Below, piece by piece: positions 17,027 to 24,821 of a stretch of DNA of 64,000 nt; positions within the stretch are counted from its first letter, which is position 1, and the number at the start of each line of letters is the position of its first letter. The position numbers and the translations under genes are program-made. This DNA is from Synechocystis sp. PCC 6714. Lineage in GTDB: Bacteria; Cyanobacteriota; Cyanobacteriia; Cyanobacteriales; Microcystaceae. The notes beneath the pieces are model-generated. The model was given only the letters and a program-made list of their open reading frames with translations. It made no database searches and had not been told where the DNA came from. The stretch spans positions 1,116,001-1,180,000 of the forward strand of contig NZ_CP007542.1 of the NCBI RefSeq assembly GCF_000478825.2, written 5' to 3'.

Positions 17027-18037
17027 CTAATTTCTACCATGGCTCAGCACTACCCGATAATGGGCCTTGCCGTTTTCTAAATGGGCGATCGCCTCGTTGA
17101 TCTGGTCAAAACTGAATTGCTCCACCACGGGCTTAATATTGTGACGCACCGCAAAATCCAACATGGTGGTAATGGTGGCGGGACTGCCCACCGGGGAAGC
17201 GGCAATGGACCTTTGTCCCATCAAGAGGGGGAAAAGACTCAAATCTAAGGGCTCCAACACCACCCCAACAAAATGGAAATGGCCCTGGGGGGCCAGGGTG
17301 CTGATATATAAATTCCAATCCAACTTCAGGTTCACCGTGGAGATAATATAGTCAAATTTGCCCTGCGCACTGGCGATCGCCTCGGGATCTCTGGAGTCGA
17401 TCACATGGTGGGCCCCCAACTCCAAAGCCTCTGTTTTTTTTCTAGTACTGGAGGTAAAGGCAGTCACCTCACAGCCCCAGGCCCGCAGGAACTGCACTGC
17501 CAAATGCCCCAGACCACCAATGCCAACTACCGCCACCTTAGCAGTGGGTTTTAAACCTAATTCCACCATGGGACTGAATACTGTAATCCCTCCACAAAAA
17601 AGAGGACCTGCCGTGGCTAAATCAATTCCTTCGGGTAATTTGACTACACTCACTCCCTTAGCCCGTACCCGATCGCCAAAGCCGCCATAATGACCAACAA
17701 TGGTGGATTCCGCTGTGCCACAAAGATTGTGGTAGCCAGATAAACAACTCCGGCAGGTCATGCAATAGCCCGCATGCCATCCCAATCCCACCAGATCCCC
17801 CACCTGGACATGGGTTACATTTTCACCAATGGCCGCCACAGTCCCCACCACCTCATGGCCTGCCACCAGGGGATAACTGGAAATGCCCCATTCGTTATTA
17901 ATCATGGACAGATCGCTGTGGCAAACACCACAGTACTGCACCTCAATTTCCACTTCGCTGGCCCCTAAAGCACCGGGATCGTATTCAAAGGACTCAAGTT
18001 TTCCATTGGGTTCCAGGGCGGCGTAGGCTTTAATCAT
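17027..18037 (-). CDS. adhA: Zinc-dependent alcohol dehydrogenase (AdhA-like)
   Basis: A 336-residue medium-chain dehydrogenase. The catalytic Zn site has Cys in GVCHSDLSM and GHEVVG; the structural Zn loop is CMTCRSCLSGYHNLC (four Cys); the cofactor fold is VVGIGGLGHLAVQFL with S/T after the second strand, suggesting NADP(H). It closely resembles the PCC 6803 alcohol dehydrogenase AdhA (slr1192), which reduces aldehydes and is induced by solvent stress; that comparison is from memory. It should reduce aliphatic or aromatic aldehydes in the cytoplasm. It is apparently monocistronic. Confidence 0.9.
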   Translation of the reverse strand: MIKAYAALEPNGKLESFEYDPGALGASEVEIEVQYCGVCHSDLSMINNEWGISSYPLVAGHEVVGTVAAIGENVTHVQVGDLVGLGWHAGYCMTCRSCLSGYHNLCGTAESTIVGHYGGFGDRVRAKGVSVVKLPEGIDLATAGPLFCGGITVFSPMVELGLKPTAKVAVVGIGGLGHLAVQFLRAWGCEVTAFTSSTRKKTEALELGAHHVIDSRDPEAIASAQGKFDYIISTVNLKLDWNLYISTLAPQGHFHFVGVVLEPLDLSLFPLLMGQRSIAASPVGSPATITTMLDFAVRHNIKPVVEQFSFDQINEAIAHLENGKAHYRVVLSHGRN

Positions 18038-18179
18038 TAGGAATAAGGTTCAAAATTCAATTCTTTATTGATATGCTCAAAGCCGGATTAAACGAAATTG
18101 GCGATTCAGATCCGGGGCTCAGTTTCCCAGATTGTAGTCCATTACCCAGGGGATGACACCGCAGTTCCAATCGCTTTCG

Positions 18180-19226
18180 CTAGTCTTCCCCATACAACTG
18201 GCTAACCTGCTCCACCGAGAGGCGGGACTGAATGCCCAAAGTCAAAGGGGAACGATCGCCGTTTTGGAAATGGTCGGCGGCGGCACAGGCAATCATCGCC
18301 GCATTATCGGTACAAAATTTCAGGGGAGGGAAAAAGACCCGTAATTGGTGTTCTTGGGCGGCCAATTGCAAATGGTGCCGTAAACGACTATTGGCGGCGA
18401 CACCTCCCCCCACAGTGATGGTGGTCAGGCCATGGTCCAACGCACATTGAATAGTTTTTTTTGTTAGTGAACGGGCCACCGTCTCTTGGAAGCTGGCGGC
18501 TAAATCATCCACTGGTAAAGGGACAGAGCTTTGTTTGAGTTCTTGGGTGAGGCGCAACATGGCCGTTTTTAAGCCGCTAAAACTAGAGTCGTAGGGATGA
18601 TAACCCCCTTGGGGCAAAGAAATTCTGCCTTCGGGTAACTTAAATGCCAAAGGATCACCCTTCTGGGCCGCCCGGTCAATGGCTGGGCCCCCTGGGTAGC
18701 TCAAATCCAGCAGGCGAGCCACCTTGTCAAAGGCTTCCCCCGCCGCATCATCCCTGGTGGTACCCAATTGTTGGTAATCACCACAACCTTGGACTCGGAT
18801 CAAACTGGTGTGGCCGCCGGACACTAATAAACATAAAAATGGCGGTTGTAGATCCGGCTGACTGAGATAGCTAGCGTAGATATGACCCTCCAGGTGATGA
18901 ACCCCCAGAAAGGGTTTTTGATGTACCATGGCCAAGGTTTTTGCCGCCGTTACCCCCACCATCAACGCCCCCGCTAACCCCGGGGCCACCGTCGCGGCGA
19001 TCGCCCCAATGGCAGACCACGTTAAACCAGCATCCTGCAAGGCTTGGTCAAGGCAGGCATTAATTAATAGCAAATGCTGACGGGAGGCCACCTCCGGCAC
19101 CACCCCCCCGAAAAGCTGATGGGTTTTTATCTGGGAAGAAACCACGTTACTGCAAACGTTACGATTATTTACAATTGCCACCGCAGTTTCATCACAACTT
19201 GTTTCAATTGCTAAAATGATTGCCAT
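18180..19226 (-). CDS. tsaD: tRNA N6-adenosine threonylcarbamoyltransferase
   Basis: 348 residues of the Kae1/TsaD/YgjD ASKHA family. It transfers threonylcarbamoyl from TC-AMP to A37 of ANN-decoding tRNAs with TsaB/TsaE. The N-terminus MAIILAIETSCDETAVA is diagnostic. The metal ligands are His111 and His115 (HHLEGH) plus an Asp in CTDNAAMIA, with GGVAANSRLR in the ATP site. It is divergent from psaF with 159 nt between the two starts, as I recall for PCC 6803 slr0807 and sll0819. Confidence 0.97.
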   Translation of the reverse strand: MAIILAIETSCDETAVAIVNNRNVCSNVVSSQIKTHQLFGGVVPEVASRQHLLLINACLDQALQDAGLTWSAIGAIAATVAPGLAGALMVGVTAAKTLAMVHQKPFLGVHHLEGHIYASYLSQPDLQPPFLCLLVSGGHTSLIRVQGCGDYQQLGTTRDDAAGEAFDKVARLLDLSYPGGPAIDRAAQKGDPLAFKLPEGRISLPQGGYHPYDSSFSGLKTAMLRLTQELKQSSVPLPVDDLAASFQETVARSLTKKTIQCALDHGLTTITVGGGVAANSRLRHHLQLAAQEHQLRVFFPPLKFCTDNAAMIACAAADHFQNGDRSPLTLGIQSRLSVEQVSQLYGED

Positions 19227-19385
19227 TCTCTGCTAGTTTGAGTTTGATCCAAAAGACGACGGTTTATTAGCCTAGTCTTTCCTATTATCGACTAACGATC
19301 CCTGGATCACGGTAATAGGTTGCCAATCTTGCTTATTTATTTAGCCGCCTTTTTAGTCTTTTGTTTAACCAAGGAAACGATTCTT

Positions 19386-19883
19386 ATGAAACATTTGTTG
19401 GCGTTGCTCCTAGCCTTTACACTCTGGTTCAATTTCGCCCCGACCGCTTCAGCGGACGATTTTGCCAATCTGACCCCCTGTAGCGAGAACCCCGCTTTCC
19501 AAGCTAAGTCCCAAAACTTCCTCAATACCACCGACGATCCCAACTCCGGTAAAATCCGCGCGGAACGTTACGCCTCCGCCCTCTGTGGTCCCGAAGGCTA
19601 TCCCCACTTGATTGTGGATGGTCGTTTCACCCACGCCGGTGATTTTCTCATTCCCAGCATTTTATTCCTTTACATTGCTGGTTGGATTGGCTGGGTTGGC
19701 CGTTCCTACCTCATCGAAGTTCGGGAAAGCAAAAATCCCGAAATGCAGGAAATTATCATCAATGTACCCCTTGCCATCAAAAAAATGTTGGGTGGCTTCC
19801 TCTGGCCCTTGGCCGCCGCTGGGGAATTTACCTCTGGCAAATTGGTGATGAAGGATTCCGAAATCCCCACCTCCCCCCGCTAA
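19386..19883 (+). CDS. psaF: Photosystem I reaction centre subunit III (PsaF)
   Basis: 165 residues from ATG 19386, which follows an AAGGAAAC site; the open frame extends upstream but the signal peptide [15 protein letters not shown] begins here. Cleavage after ASA gives a mature [12 protein letters not shown]-terminus with the two lumenal Cys. A lumenal helix region, the [20 protein letters not shown] membrane segment and a stromal C-terminus follow. It is an integral PSI subunit at the plastocyanin/cytochrome c6 side and is associated with PsaJ, which is encoded 104 nt downstream. Confidence 0.97.
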   Translation: MKHLLALLLAFTLWFNFAPTASADDFANLTPCSENPAFQAKSQNFLNTTDDPNSGKIRAERYASALCGPEGYPHLIVDGRFTHAGDFLIPSILFLYIAGWIGWVGRSYLIEVRESKNPEMQEIIINVPLAIKKMLGGFLWPLAAAGEFTSGKLVMKDSEIPTSPR

Positions 19884-19987
19884 TCATTAGTGATTGACTG
19901 GGAGCTATTGATATTAGCGTTTTATATCTAGGTCCCTCCAATTGCATTGTTATTTTTTGTTTACCTCAATTCTGGAGACTCATATTT

Positions 19988-20110
19988 ATGGACGGTTTGA
20001 AATCCTTTTTGTCAACAGCTCCGGTCATGATTATGGCTTTGTTGACCTTCACCGCTGGTATTTTGATCGAGTTTAATCGTTTTTACCCCGATCTTCTTTT
20101 TCACCCCTAG
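19988..20110 (+). CDS. psaJ: Photosystem I subunit IX (PsaJ)
   Basis: A 40-residue protein, ATG 19988-19990 to TAG 20108-20110. It has a single membrane helix ([20 protein letters not shown]) followed by [12 protein letters not shown], the standard PsaJ C-terminus. It binds PsaF and a few chlorophylls at the PSI periphery. The ribosome site is CTGGAGACTC upstream. It is cotranscribed with psaF and followed by a strong terminator. Confidence 0.95.
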   Translation: MDGLKSFLSTAPVMIMALLTFTAGILIEFNRFYPDLLFHP

Positions 20111-20162
20111 TTTTACTGGGCAACTAAATTTCCCTCACTATTGTTTGTGGTGAGACAAGACT

Positions 20163-20203
20163 CTGGTTAGGATTTACAGTTAAGATCCTAGCCAGTTTTT
20201 TTT
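20163..20203 (+). terminator. Rho-independent terminator of psaFJ
   Basis: CTGGTTAGGAT pairs with ATCCTAGCCAG (11 bp, one G-U pair) around an 11-nt loop, followed by eight T residues. It begins about 50 nt after the psaJ stop and is a strong candidate. Confidence 0.9.
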
Positions 20204-20332
20204 GCTAACAATTCCCTAAGAAATAGTTGAATTACTGTCGTTTCTAGTAAGACTGAAGCAGTTAAATTAACCGAAAAGCTCGTCAATAAAGACTTAAGCA
20301 GTCTCGAAGTTATTTGAAATGACTATGCCGGA

Positions 20333-21658
20333 TCATTCTGTCAATTTACCTGGGTTGAGTAAATCAAGGGGATCTACTTGGCGTTTAAAAATTAATTGGG
20401 ATTCCGGCAGGGGCTGTACAGAACCTCCAGCTAAGCTGTAGGTGTGGGGGTTAGCGATTCTTGCCCCTAAGGTTTGGTGGGCCGCCATAATCTCTTCTAG
20501 GCGATCGCCGTTGGTAAATTTAACTAAAGGAAAACCCGCTAGGCACATTACCCCTTGGATTCGCATCATTTCAATGTGGAACATAATCTCATCCTCGAAT
20601 AGTTTTTCTAGGGTAAGAATTTGTTCTAGATCTTGATAGAAAAATACCTGGAGATAGGTCAGATTAAGGTCTACGGTCCTAGCCAAAAGGGTGGTGTGAT
20701 TCCAATTGAATTCAATTAAATTAATTTTTTTGCCAGAGGTTTGGGGATTTTGCTCAAAAATAATTTCCCCTTTACTTGTCCTTGCTAACTCCCTAAAAGC
20801 AAACCAATCTAACTCAGAAATAATCACCATCACCCAATGGGCACCGGGCTGATAATAGTTTTTCAAGCCGCTGAAATATTGGGGAATGGGATGGCCTTGG
20901 ATGGAAATTTCCCTACTGACAATGCCGTCTTGGTTAGCTAGTTCCTGGGCAAAGGCGATCGCCGATGATAGATCCGTAAAACTAACTATGGCTTCCCGCC
21001 AGGGCAGGGCTGGGGTAAGGGGCAAAGTAACTTCGGTGATAATGCCGTTGGTGCCATAGCCGTGGATAACCGGTTGGGCCCCTTGACCAGGTAAAACTAA
21101 GCGTTGGGGTTCCGCCTCCATGGTCAATACGGTCAGGCTCTGGACGTTGCCAGGGTCAAAGAGGGTGCCATAGTTCACTGCGCCGATGCCGGTACTGCCT
21201 CCGCTGACGAAGCCCCCCACTGTAGCGGTTTGATAGGTGGAAGGTAATAAGCGTAATTCCCAACCTATTTGCCTAGCCTGTTGTTCCAGCCTACCTAGTT
21301 TTACCCCCGGTTCCACCACCGCTTTCCCCGGTTCCAGGCTCATAATCCTTTGCATGGGAGACAAGTCCAAAACAATGCCCCCCTGGAGAGGAACACATTG
21401 GCCGTAATTACCGGTACCAGCCCCCCGCACTGTGAGGGGAATTTTGTTAGCTACACAACAACGGATCACGGCGATCGCCTCCGTTTCCGAGCGGGCCAAT
21501 ACCACCAGATCTGCCTGTTTGCCCTGTAACTGCACCGTTAAAATGGGGCTGAAATGGGCATAATCAGTGGATAGCTTTTTTCTTTGCTGGGGGTCTTGGA
21601 TTACTTCCAAGCCTTGGGCGGTTAACGAGGCCGCAATGGCTGACCAATCCATTTTCAT
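20333..21658 (-). CDS. FAD-binding oxidoreductase, GlcD/GlcE-like
   Basis: A 441-residue PCMH-type flavoprotein. The FAD domain is seen in PLTVRGAGTGNYGQCVPLQG, DLSPMQRIMSLEPGKAVVEPG and GGFVSGGSTGIGAVNYGTL. A C-terminal oxidase-type substrate domain ends in VDPLDLLNPGKLTE. It resembles glycolate/D-lactate dehydrogenase subunits, but it is separate from a recognisable GlcF iron-sulphur gene, so electron acceptor and substrate are uncertain. ATG 21658 follows AAGGAATT. It is located 20 nt downstream of the carboxypeptidase gene and probably cotranscribed. It resembles slr0806 of PCC 6803 by position (memory). Confidence 0.8.
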   Translation of the reverse strand: MKMDWSAIAASLTAQGLEVIQDPQQRKKLSTDYAHFSPILTVQLQGKQADLVVLARSETEAIAVIRCCVANKIPLTVRGAGTGNYGQCVPLQGGIVLDLSPMQRIMSLEPGKAVVEPGVKLGRLEQQARQIGWELRLLPSTYQTATVGGFVSGGSTGIGAVNYGTLFDPGNVQSLTVLTMEAEPQRLVLPGQGAQPVIHGYGTNGIITEVTLPLTPALPWREAIVSFTDLSSAIAFAQELANQDGIVSREISIQGHPIPQYFSGLKNYYQPGAHWVMVIISELDWFAFRELARTSKGEIIFEQNPQTSGKKINLIEFNWNHTTLLARTVDLNLTYLQVFFYQDLEQILTLEKLFEDEIMFHIEMMRIQGVMCLAGFPLVKFTNGDRLEEIMAAHQTLGARIANPHTYSLAGGSVQPLPESQLIFKRQVDPLDLLNPGKLTE

Positions 21659-21678
21659 AATTCCTTGCTAAGTCTGGA

Positions 21679-22590
21679 TTAGTTGCAGGCCCCCATATTA
21701 TTGATTTGCACCACCAACTGGTCAATGGCCCGCACCAAGTTATCCCCAGAGCGGCTCCAATCATTGGCCAAAATACTGAAGACTACGGTGCCGTGGGAGG
21801 GAGTGTTGGCATAACCGGACAGGGCCCTTACCCCCCGCAGGGTCCCAGTTTTGGCAAAGACATTATTTTGGGCCGGGGTGGCTTTCATCCGCCGAGCTAA
21901 AGTTCCATCCTGACCGGCGATCGGCATGGAAGAAACGAACAAACTACTGTTGCTGGTGCGGTACATGGCCTGGAGGGTATCCACCAGGGAACGGGGGGTG
22001 GCCGCGTTATTGCGGGATAAACCAGAACCGTCTGCTACCCGGAAACCTTGGGGATTAACCCCTAATTCGGCCACCGCTGCCTTAACGGCCCCAGGGCCCC
22101 CCACCGTGTTAAGCAAAACTTCCGCATTGTTATTGTTAGAACTTTTGTTGACCGTCATCACCCAGTTGCGGATAGGTTGGGAGCGCACTGTGGCATTGGA
22201 GCCTAACCGTTGTAGGGCCGCCGCCGTGGTGAAGATTTTAGCGTTGGAAGCGGGAATAAAAAATTTGTTCTCATTATGGCTGTACAGCACTTGGCGATCG
22301 TCTAACCGTTCCACCAACACCCCCCAATTGGCCATGGCGTTGGCTCCCACAATTCGTTGCACAATGGGTTGAAATGTGGCTGGACAAGCCCCTTGGTAAA
22401 TAGGAGAGCCAATATTGCCAAATCCCCCGGTCGGCACTTCCACTTCGATGGGAATCGAATTTCTACCCTGGAAATAGTCAACGCTGGCAAAGGTTTCTGG
22501 CTGGTCGGCGAAGGCTGGGGTGGCACCTAACAGAGCGGCACTGGTGGCCAAAACACCGACTTTTAACCAGGGGGGACACTTCTTAATCAT
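21679..22590 (-). CDS. dacB: D-alanyl-D-alanine carboxypeptidase, reduced S13 (PBP4) type
   Basis: 303 residues from ATG 22590, preceded by GGAAG; a GTG/ATG extension upstream lacks a signal-peptide rationale. The signal is LKVGVLATSAALLGATPAFA. The catalytic set is complete: Ser115-x-x-Lys118 (SNAK), SNN at about 151-153, and Lys247-Thr-Gly. In canonical S13 enzymes a large insertion of roughly 200 residues separates SxxK from SxN. Here they are only about 36 residues apart, so domains II and III are missing. It should trim peptidoglycan stem peptides in the periplasm. Confidence 0.85.
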   Translation of the reverse strand: MIKKCPPWLKVGVLATSAALLGATPAFADQPETFASVDYFQGRNSIPIEVEVPTGGFGNIGSPIYQGACPATFQPIVQRIVGANAMANWGVLVERLDDRQVLYSHNENKFFIPASNAKIFTTAAALQRLGSNATVRSQPIRNWVMTVNKSSNNNNAEVLLNTVGGPGAVKAAVAELGVNPQGFRVADGSGLSRNNAATPRSLVDTLQAMYRTSNSSLFVSSMPIAGQDGTLARRMKATPAQNNVFAKTGTLRGVRALSGYANTPSHGTVVFSILANDWSRSGDNLVRAIDQLVVQINNMGACN

Positions 22591-22875
22591 GGGCTTCCAA
22601 TAAAGTTCAGAACCGTGAACCATGGGAGAGCAAATCGCACCAGTTTTGATTGGCAGTACTTAGCAATATCGAAACTGACGGATTTTTCTTCTTCCACATC
22701 TAGGCTCGGGCTTTTTGTGGCGCACCATTTTTGATGCAACAAAGACAGGATTATACCACCATGGCCCACGGCGATCGCCTTTTTTCTGGAAACAACCAAC
22801 ACAAAGACCAGCCAACCATGCTTTTGGTGAGCCGTTCCAATGCTGGAACTAAGAGTAAAGTGCTGGGCCTAGTCC

Positions 22876-23070
22876 CTAGCGGCATTGACGGGAAATAATT
22901 TTTTCCACCATGGCCTGGCTTTCATGGACTAGGCTTTGGCAGGGACCAGGGGTCTGGGTCAGGGTAGGGACAAGATTACGGGCTTGGAGGGTCATGTGGA
23001 GTTGCAATTCCGCCACGTAATCACTGATGGCTTCTTGGTGCTGGGGAAGGTTTACCGGGCTCGCTGACAC
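22876..23070 (-). CDS. Small conserved-looking hypothetical protein
   Basis: 64 residues, GTG start at 23068-23070. The supporting evidence is a perfect AAGGAGG ribosome-binding site 10 nt upstream, rare in this window. The product is hydrophilic and mostly helical (HQEAISDYVAELQLHM, HESQAMVEKIISRQC), with no signal or membrane segment and two cysteines. It stands alone between the carboxypeptidase gene and a divergent UDG-like gene. I recognise no family. A small cytoplasmic protein is likely; function unknown. Confidence 0.6.
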   Translation of the reverse strand: MSASPVNLPQHQEAISDYVAELQLHMTLQARNLVPTLTQTPGPCQSLVHESQAMVEKIISRQCR

Positions 23071-23280
23071 TGTCGTTTTTCCTCCTTGAGCAATGATGTT
23101 AACTAAAAAATAAGGGAAAAATGCTTAATCGAGGGACTTGCGATCCCTATAAAAACTACCATGGCCCTATACGGAGATGCATGGTTCTGCAACAGTCTTT
23201 AACATTTGGCTGTCTTTCCATCTAATATTGTCCCCCACGGGTGCTAGTTCTCCTAACCCAATCAGTCATTCACTTTTTCC

Positions 23281-23958
23281 ATGTCAGAGCTTCAAATCCT
23301 GATCCGCCATATTCGTCAAGAAGCAGAACGGGAGCCATTTCCCCTGGACTCCCCTATTTATGAGCAGGCCGGCAAGGATGCCCTAGAGCCAATTCTGTTT
23401 GGCGGGAACCTCGGTGGCCAGCTTTGTTTTTTTGGTCGGGACCTGGGGGCGGATGAGGTGCGCCAAGGACAACCATTGATTGGGGCCGCGGGACGTTTAG
23501 TAAGGAAAGGTTTTTTTGAAGCTTGGCAGGGCCGTGCCCCCAGGGGTCAAGATGATTTACAAACGGTTTGCCAACGGATTTTGCTTACCAATACGGTGCC
23601 CTACAAACCACCGGAAAATAAAGCCTATTCAGTCAAAGTTAAGGAACGGTTTCGTCCCTTTGTCGAGCAATTGTTGGTGTGCCATTGGCAGGGTAGACAA
23701 ATCATTACTTTGGGAACGGAGGCCTTTAAGTGGTTTGCGCCCTATGGCCCGAGGGGGCAGTTGGATGAATTTTTCCAGGGAGGCGATCGCTATGAATCCT
23801 CCTTGGATGTGTTGATCAAGGCGAAGACAGCCGCGGGCAAAAGTAGTCAAAAAATTGTTAAATTGATGCCTTTACCCCATCCCTCACCGTTGAATAAACG
23901 GTACTACGGACAGTTTCCCCAGATGTTGCAACGGCGCTTGGCGGAAATTGCTTTCTAG
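23281..23958 (+). CDS. Uracil-DNA glycosylase superfamily protein
   Basis: 225 residues. The family-4/5-like N-terminal motif reads FFGRDLGADEVRQGQPLIGA, then AAGRLVRKG. The central LLTNTVPYKPPENKAYS and the C-terminal PHPSPLN correspond to the base-binding and DNA-intercalation motifs. The conserved cysteines that hold a 4Fe-4S cluster in family 4 are not evident, so this is probably a cluster-free relative. Its role would be removal of uracil or another damaged base. ATG 23281 follows a long AT-rich leader with no clear ribosome site. Confidence 0.75.
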   Translation: MSELQILIRHIRQEAEREPFPLDSPIYEQAGKDALEPILFGGNLGGQLCFFGRDLGADEVRQGQPLIGAAGRLVRKGFFEAWQGRAPRGQDDLQTVCQRILLTNTVPYKPPENKAYSVKVKERFRPFVEQLLVCHWQGRQIITLGTEAFKWFAPYGPRGQLDEFFQGGDRYESSLDVLIKAKTAAGKSSQKIVKLMPLPHPSPLNKRYYGQFPQMLQRRLAEIAF

Positions 23959-24016
23959 CTCCAGGTTGAGGGCGCTAAAATTACTTAAGAATCTATAAAG
24001 TCGATCAATTTTACCT

Positions 24017-24676
24017 ATGAAAGTTTTAGTTATCGGTGCCACCGGAGAAACGGGCAAACGGGTTGTTAATACCCTGATTGATCGCCAAATTGCTGTGCGG
24101 GCTTTGGTGCGGAACTATGACAGTGCCAAGGCGGCGTTGCCCCCAGGGACGGAAATTATGGTGGGGGATTTGCTCGCCCTAGAAACAATTAAGGCGGCGA
24201 TCGCCGGTTGCACGGTGGTGATTAATGCGGCCGGGGCTAGACCCAGTGCAGATTTAACCGGGCCTTTCAAAGTGGATTATTTGGGTACCCGCAACCTAGT
24301 GGATGTGGCTAAAGCCAGTGGCATAGAACAATTAGTGCTGGTGTCTTCCCTTTGTGTGTCCAACCTTTTCCATCCCCTTAACCTCTTTGGACTAATCCTA
24401 GTCTGGAAACAGTGGGGCGAAAATTATCTCCGTCAGAGCGGGGTTCCCTACACCATTGTGCGGCCGGGGGGCTTGAAAAATGAGGACAACAATAACGCCG
24501 TCGTCATGGCCGGAGCAGATACGTTATTTGAAGGCAGTATTCCCCGGCAAAAGGTAGCAGAAGTTTGTGTGGAATCTCTGTTTAGCCCCAGTGCCAAAAA
24601 TAAAATTGTTGAAATTGTCAGTAAACCGGATATTCCCGTGCAGTCCTTGGAGGAACTATTCACCATGGTTAGCTGA
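24017..24676 (+). CDS. Atypical SDR / NAD(P)H-binding protein
   Basis: 219 residues with a Rossmann N-terminus MKVLVIGATGETGKRVV (GxxGxxG) and atypical-SDR segments VINAAGARPS, LVLVSSLCVSN and YTIVRPGGL. There is no YxxxK catalytic pair, as in many NmrA-like or plastid Tic62/HCF173-like relatives that bind NAD(P)H and assist photosystem or lipid metabolism. Cytoplasmic; function not assignable from sequence. It is followed by an inverted repeat (TTAGCTGA...TCAGCTAA, 24669-24705) overlapping its stop codon. Confidence 0.8.
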   Translation: MKVLVIGATGETGKRVVNTLIDRQIAVRALVRNYDSAKAALPPGTEIMVGDLLALETIKAAIAGCTVVINAAGARPSADLTGPFKVDYLGTRNLVDVAKASGIEQLVLVSSLCVSNLFHPLNLFGLILVWKQWGENYLRQSGVPYTIVRPGGLKNEDNNNAVVMAGADTLFEGSIPRQKVAEVCVESLFSPSAKNKIVEIVSKPDIPVQSLEELFTMVS

Positions 24677-24711
24677 TCAAAAAATTATTTAATCTTTTCA
24701 GCTAAAACAAA

Positions 24712-24748
24712 TAAAAAGTCCCCCAAGATTTACATCTCTTTAGGGGAC
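24712..24748 (-). terminator. Terminator of htpG
   Basis: On the minus strand GTCCCC...GGGGAC, extended by an AAGA/TCTT pairing, forms a hairpin followed by TTTTTAT. It begins about 74 nt beyond the htpG stop. Confidence 0.75.
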
Positions 24749-24821
24749 GAGAGCTTCTTGATTAAAAAGCAACGACTACAACGCAACTATTGCATCTGGT
24801 TTTTGTAATCAATCAATTAAC

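Noticed and set aside
24669-24705. TTAGCTGA...TCAGCTAA inverted repeat as a terminator of the SDR-like gene
   Set aside because: The stem includes the stop codon, the loop is long and no T tract follows.
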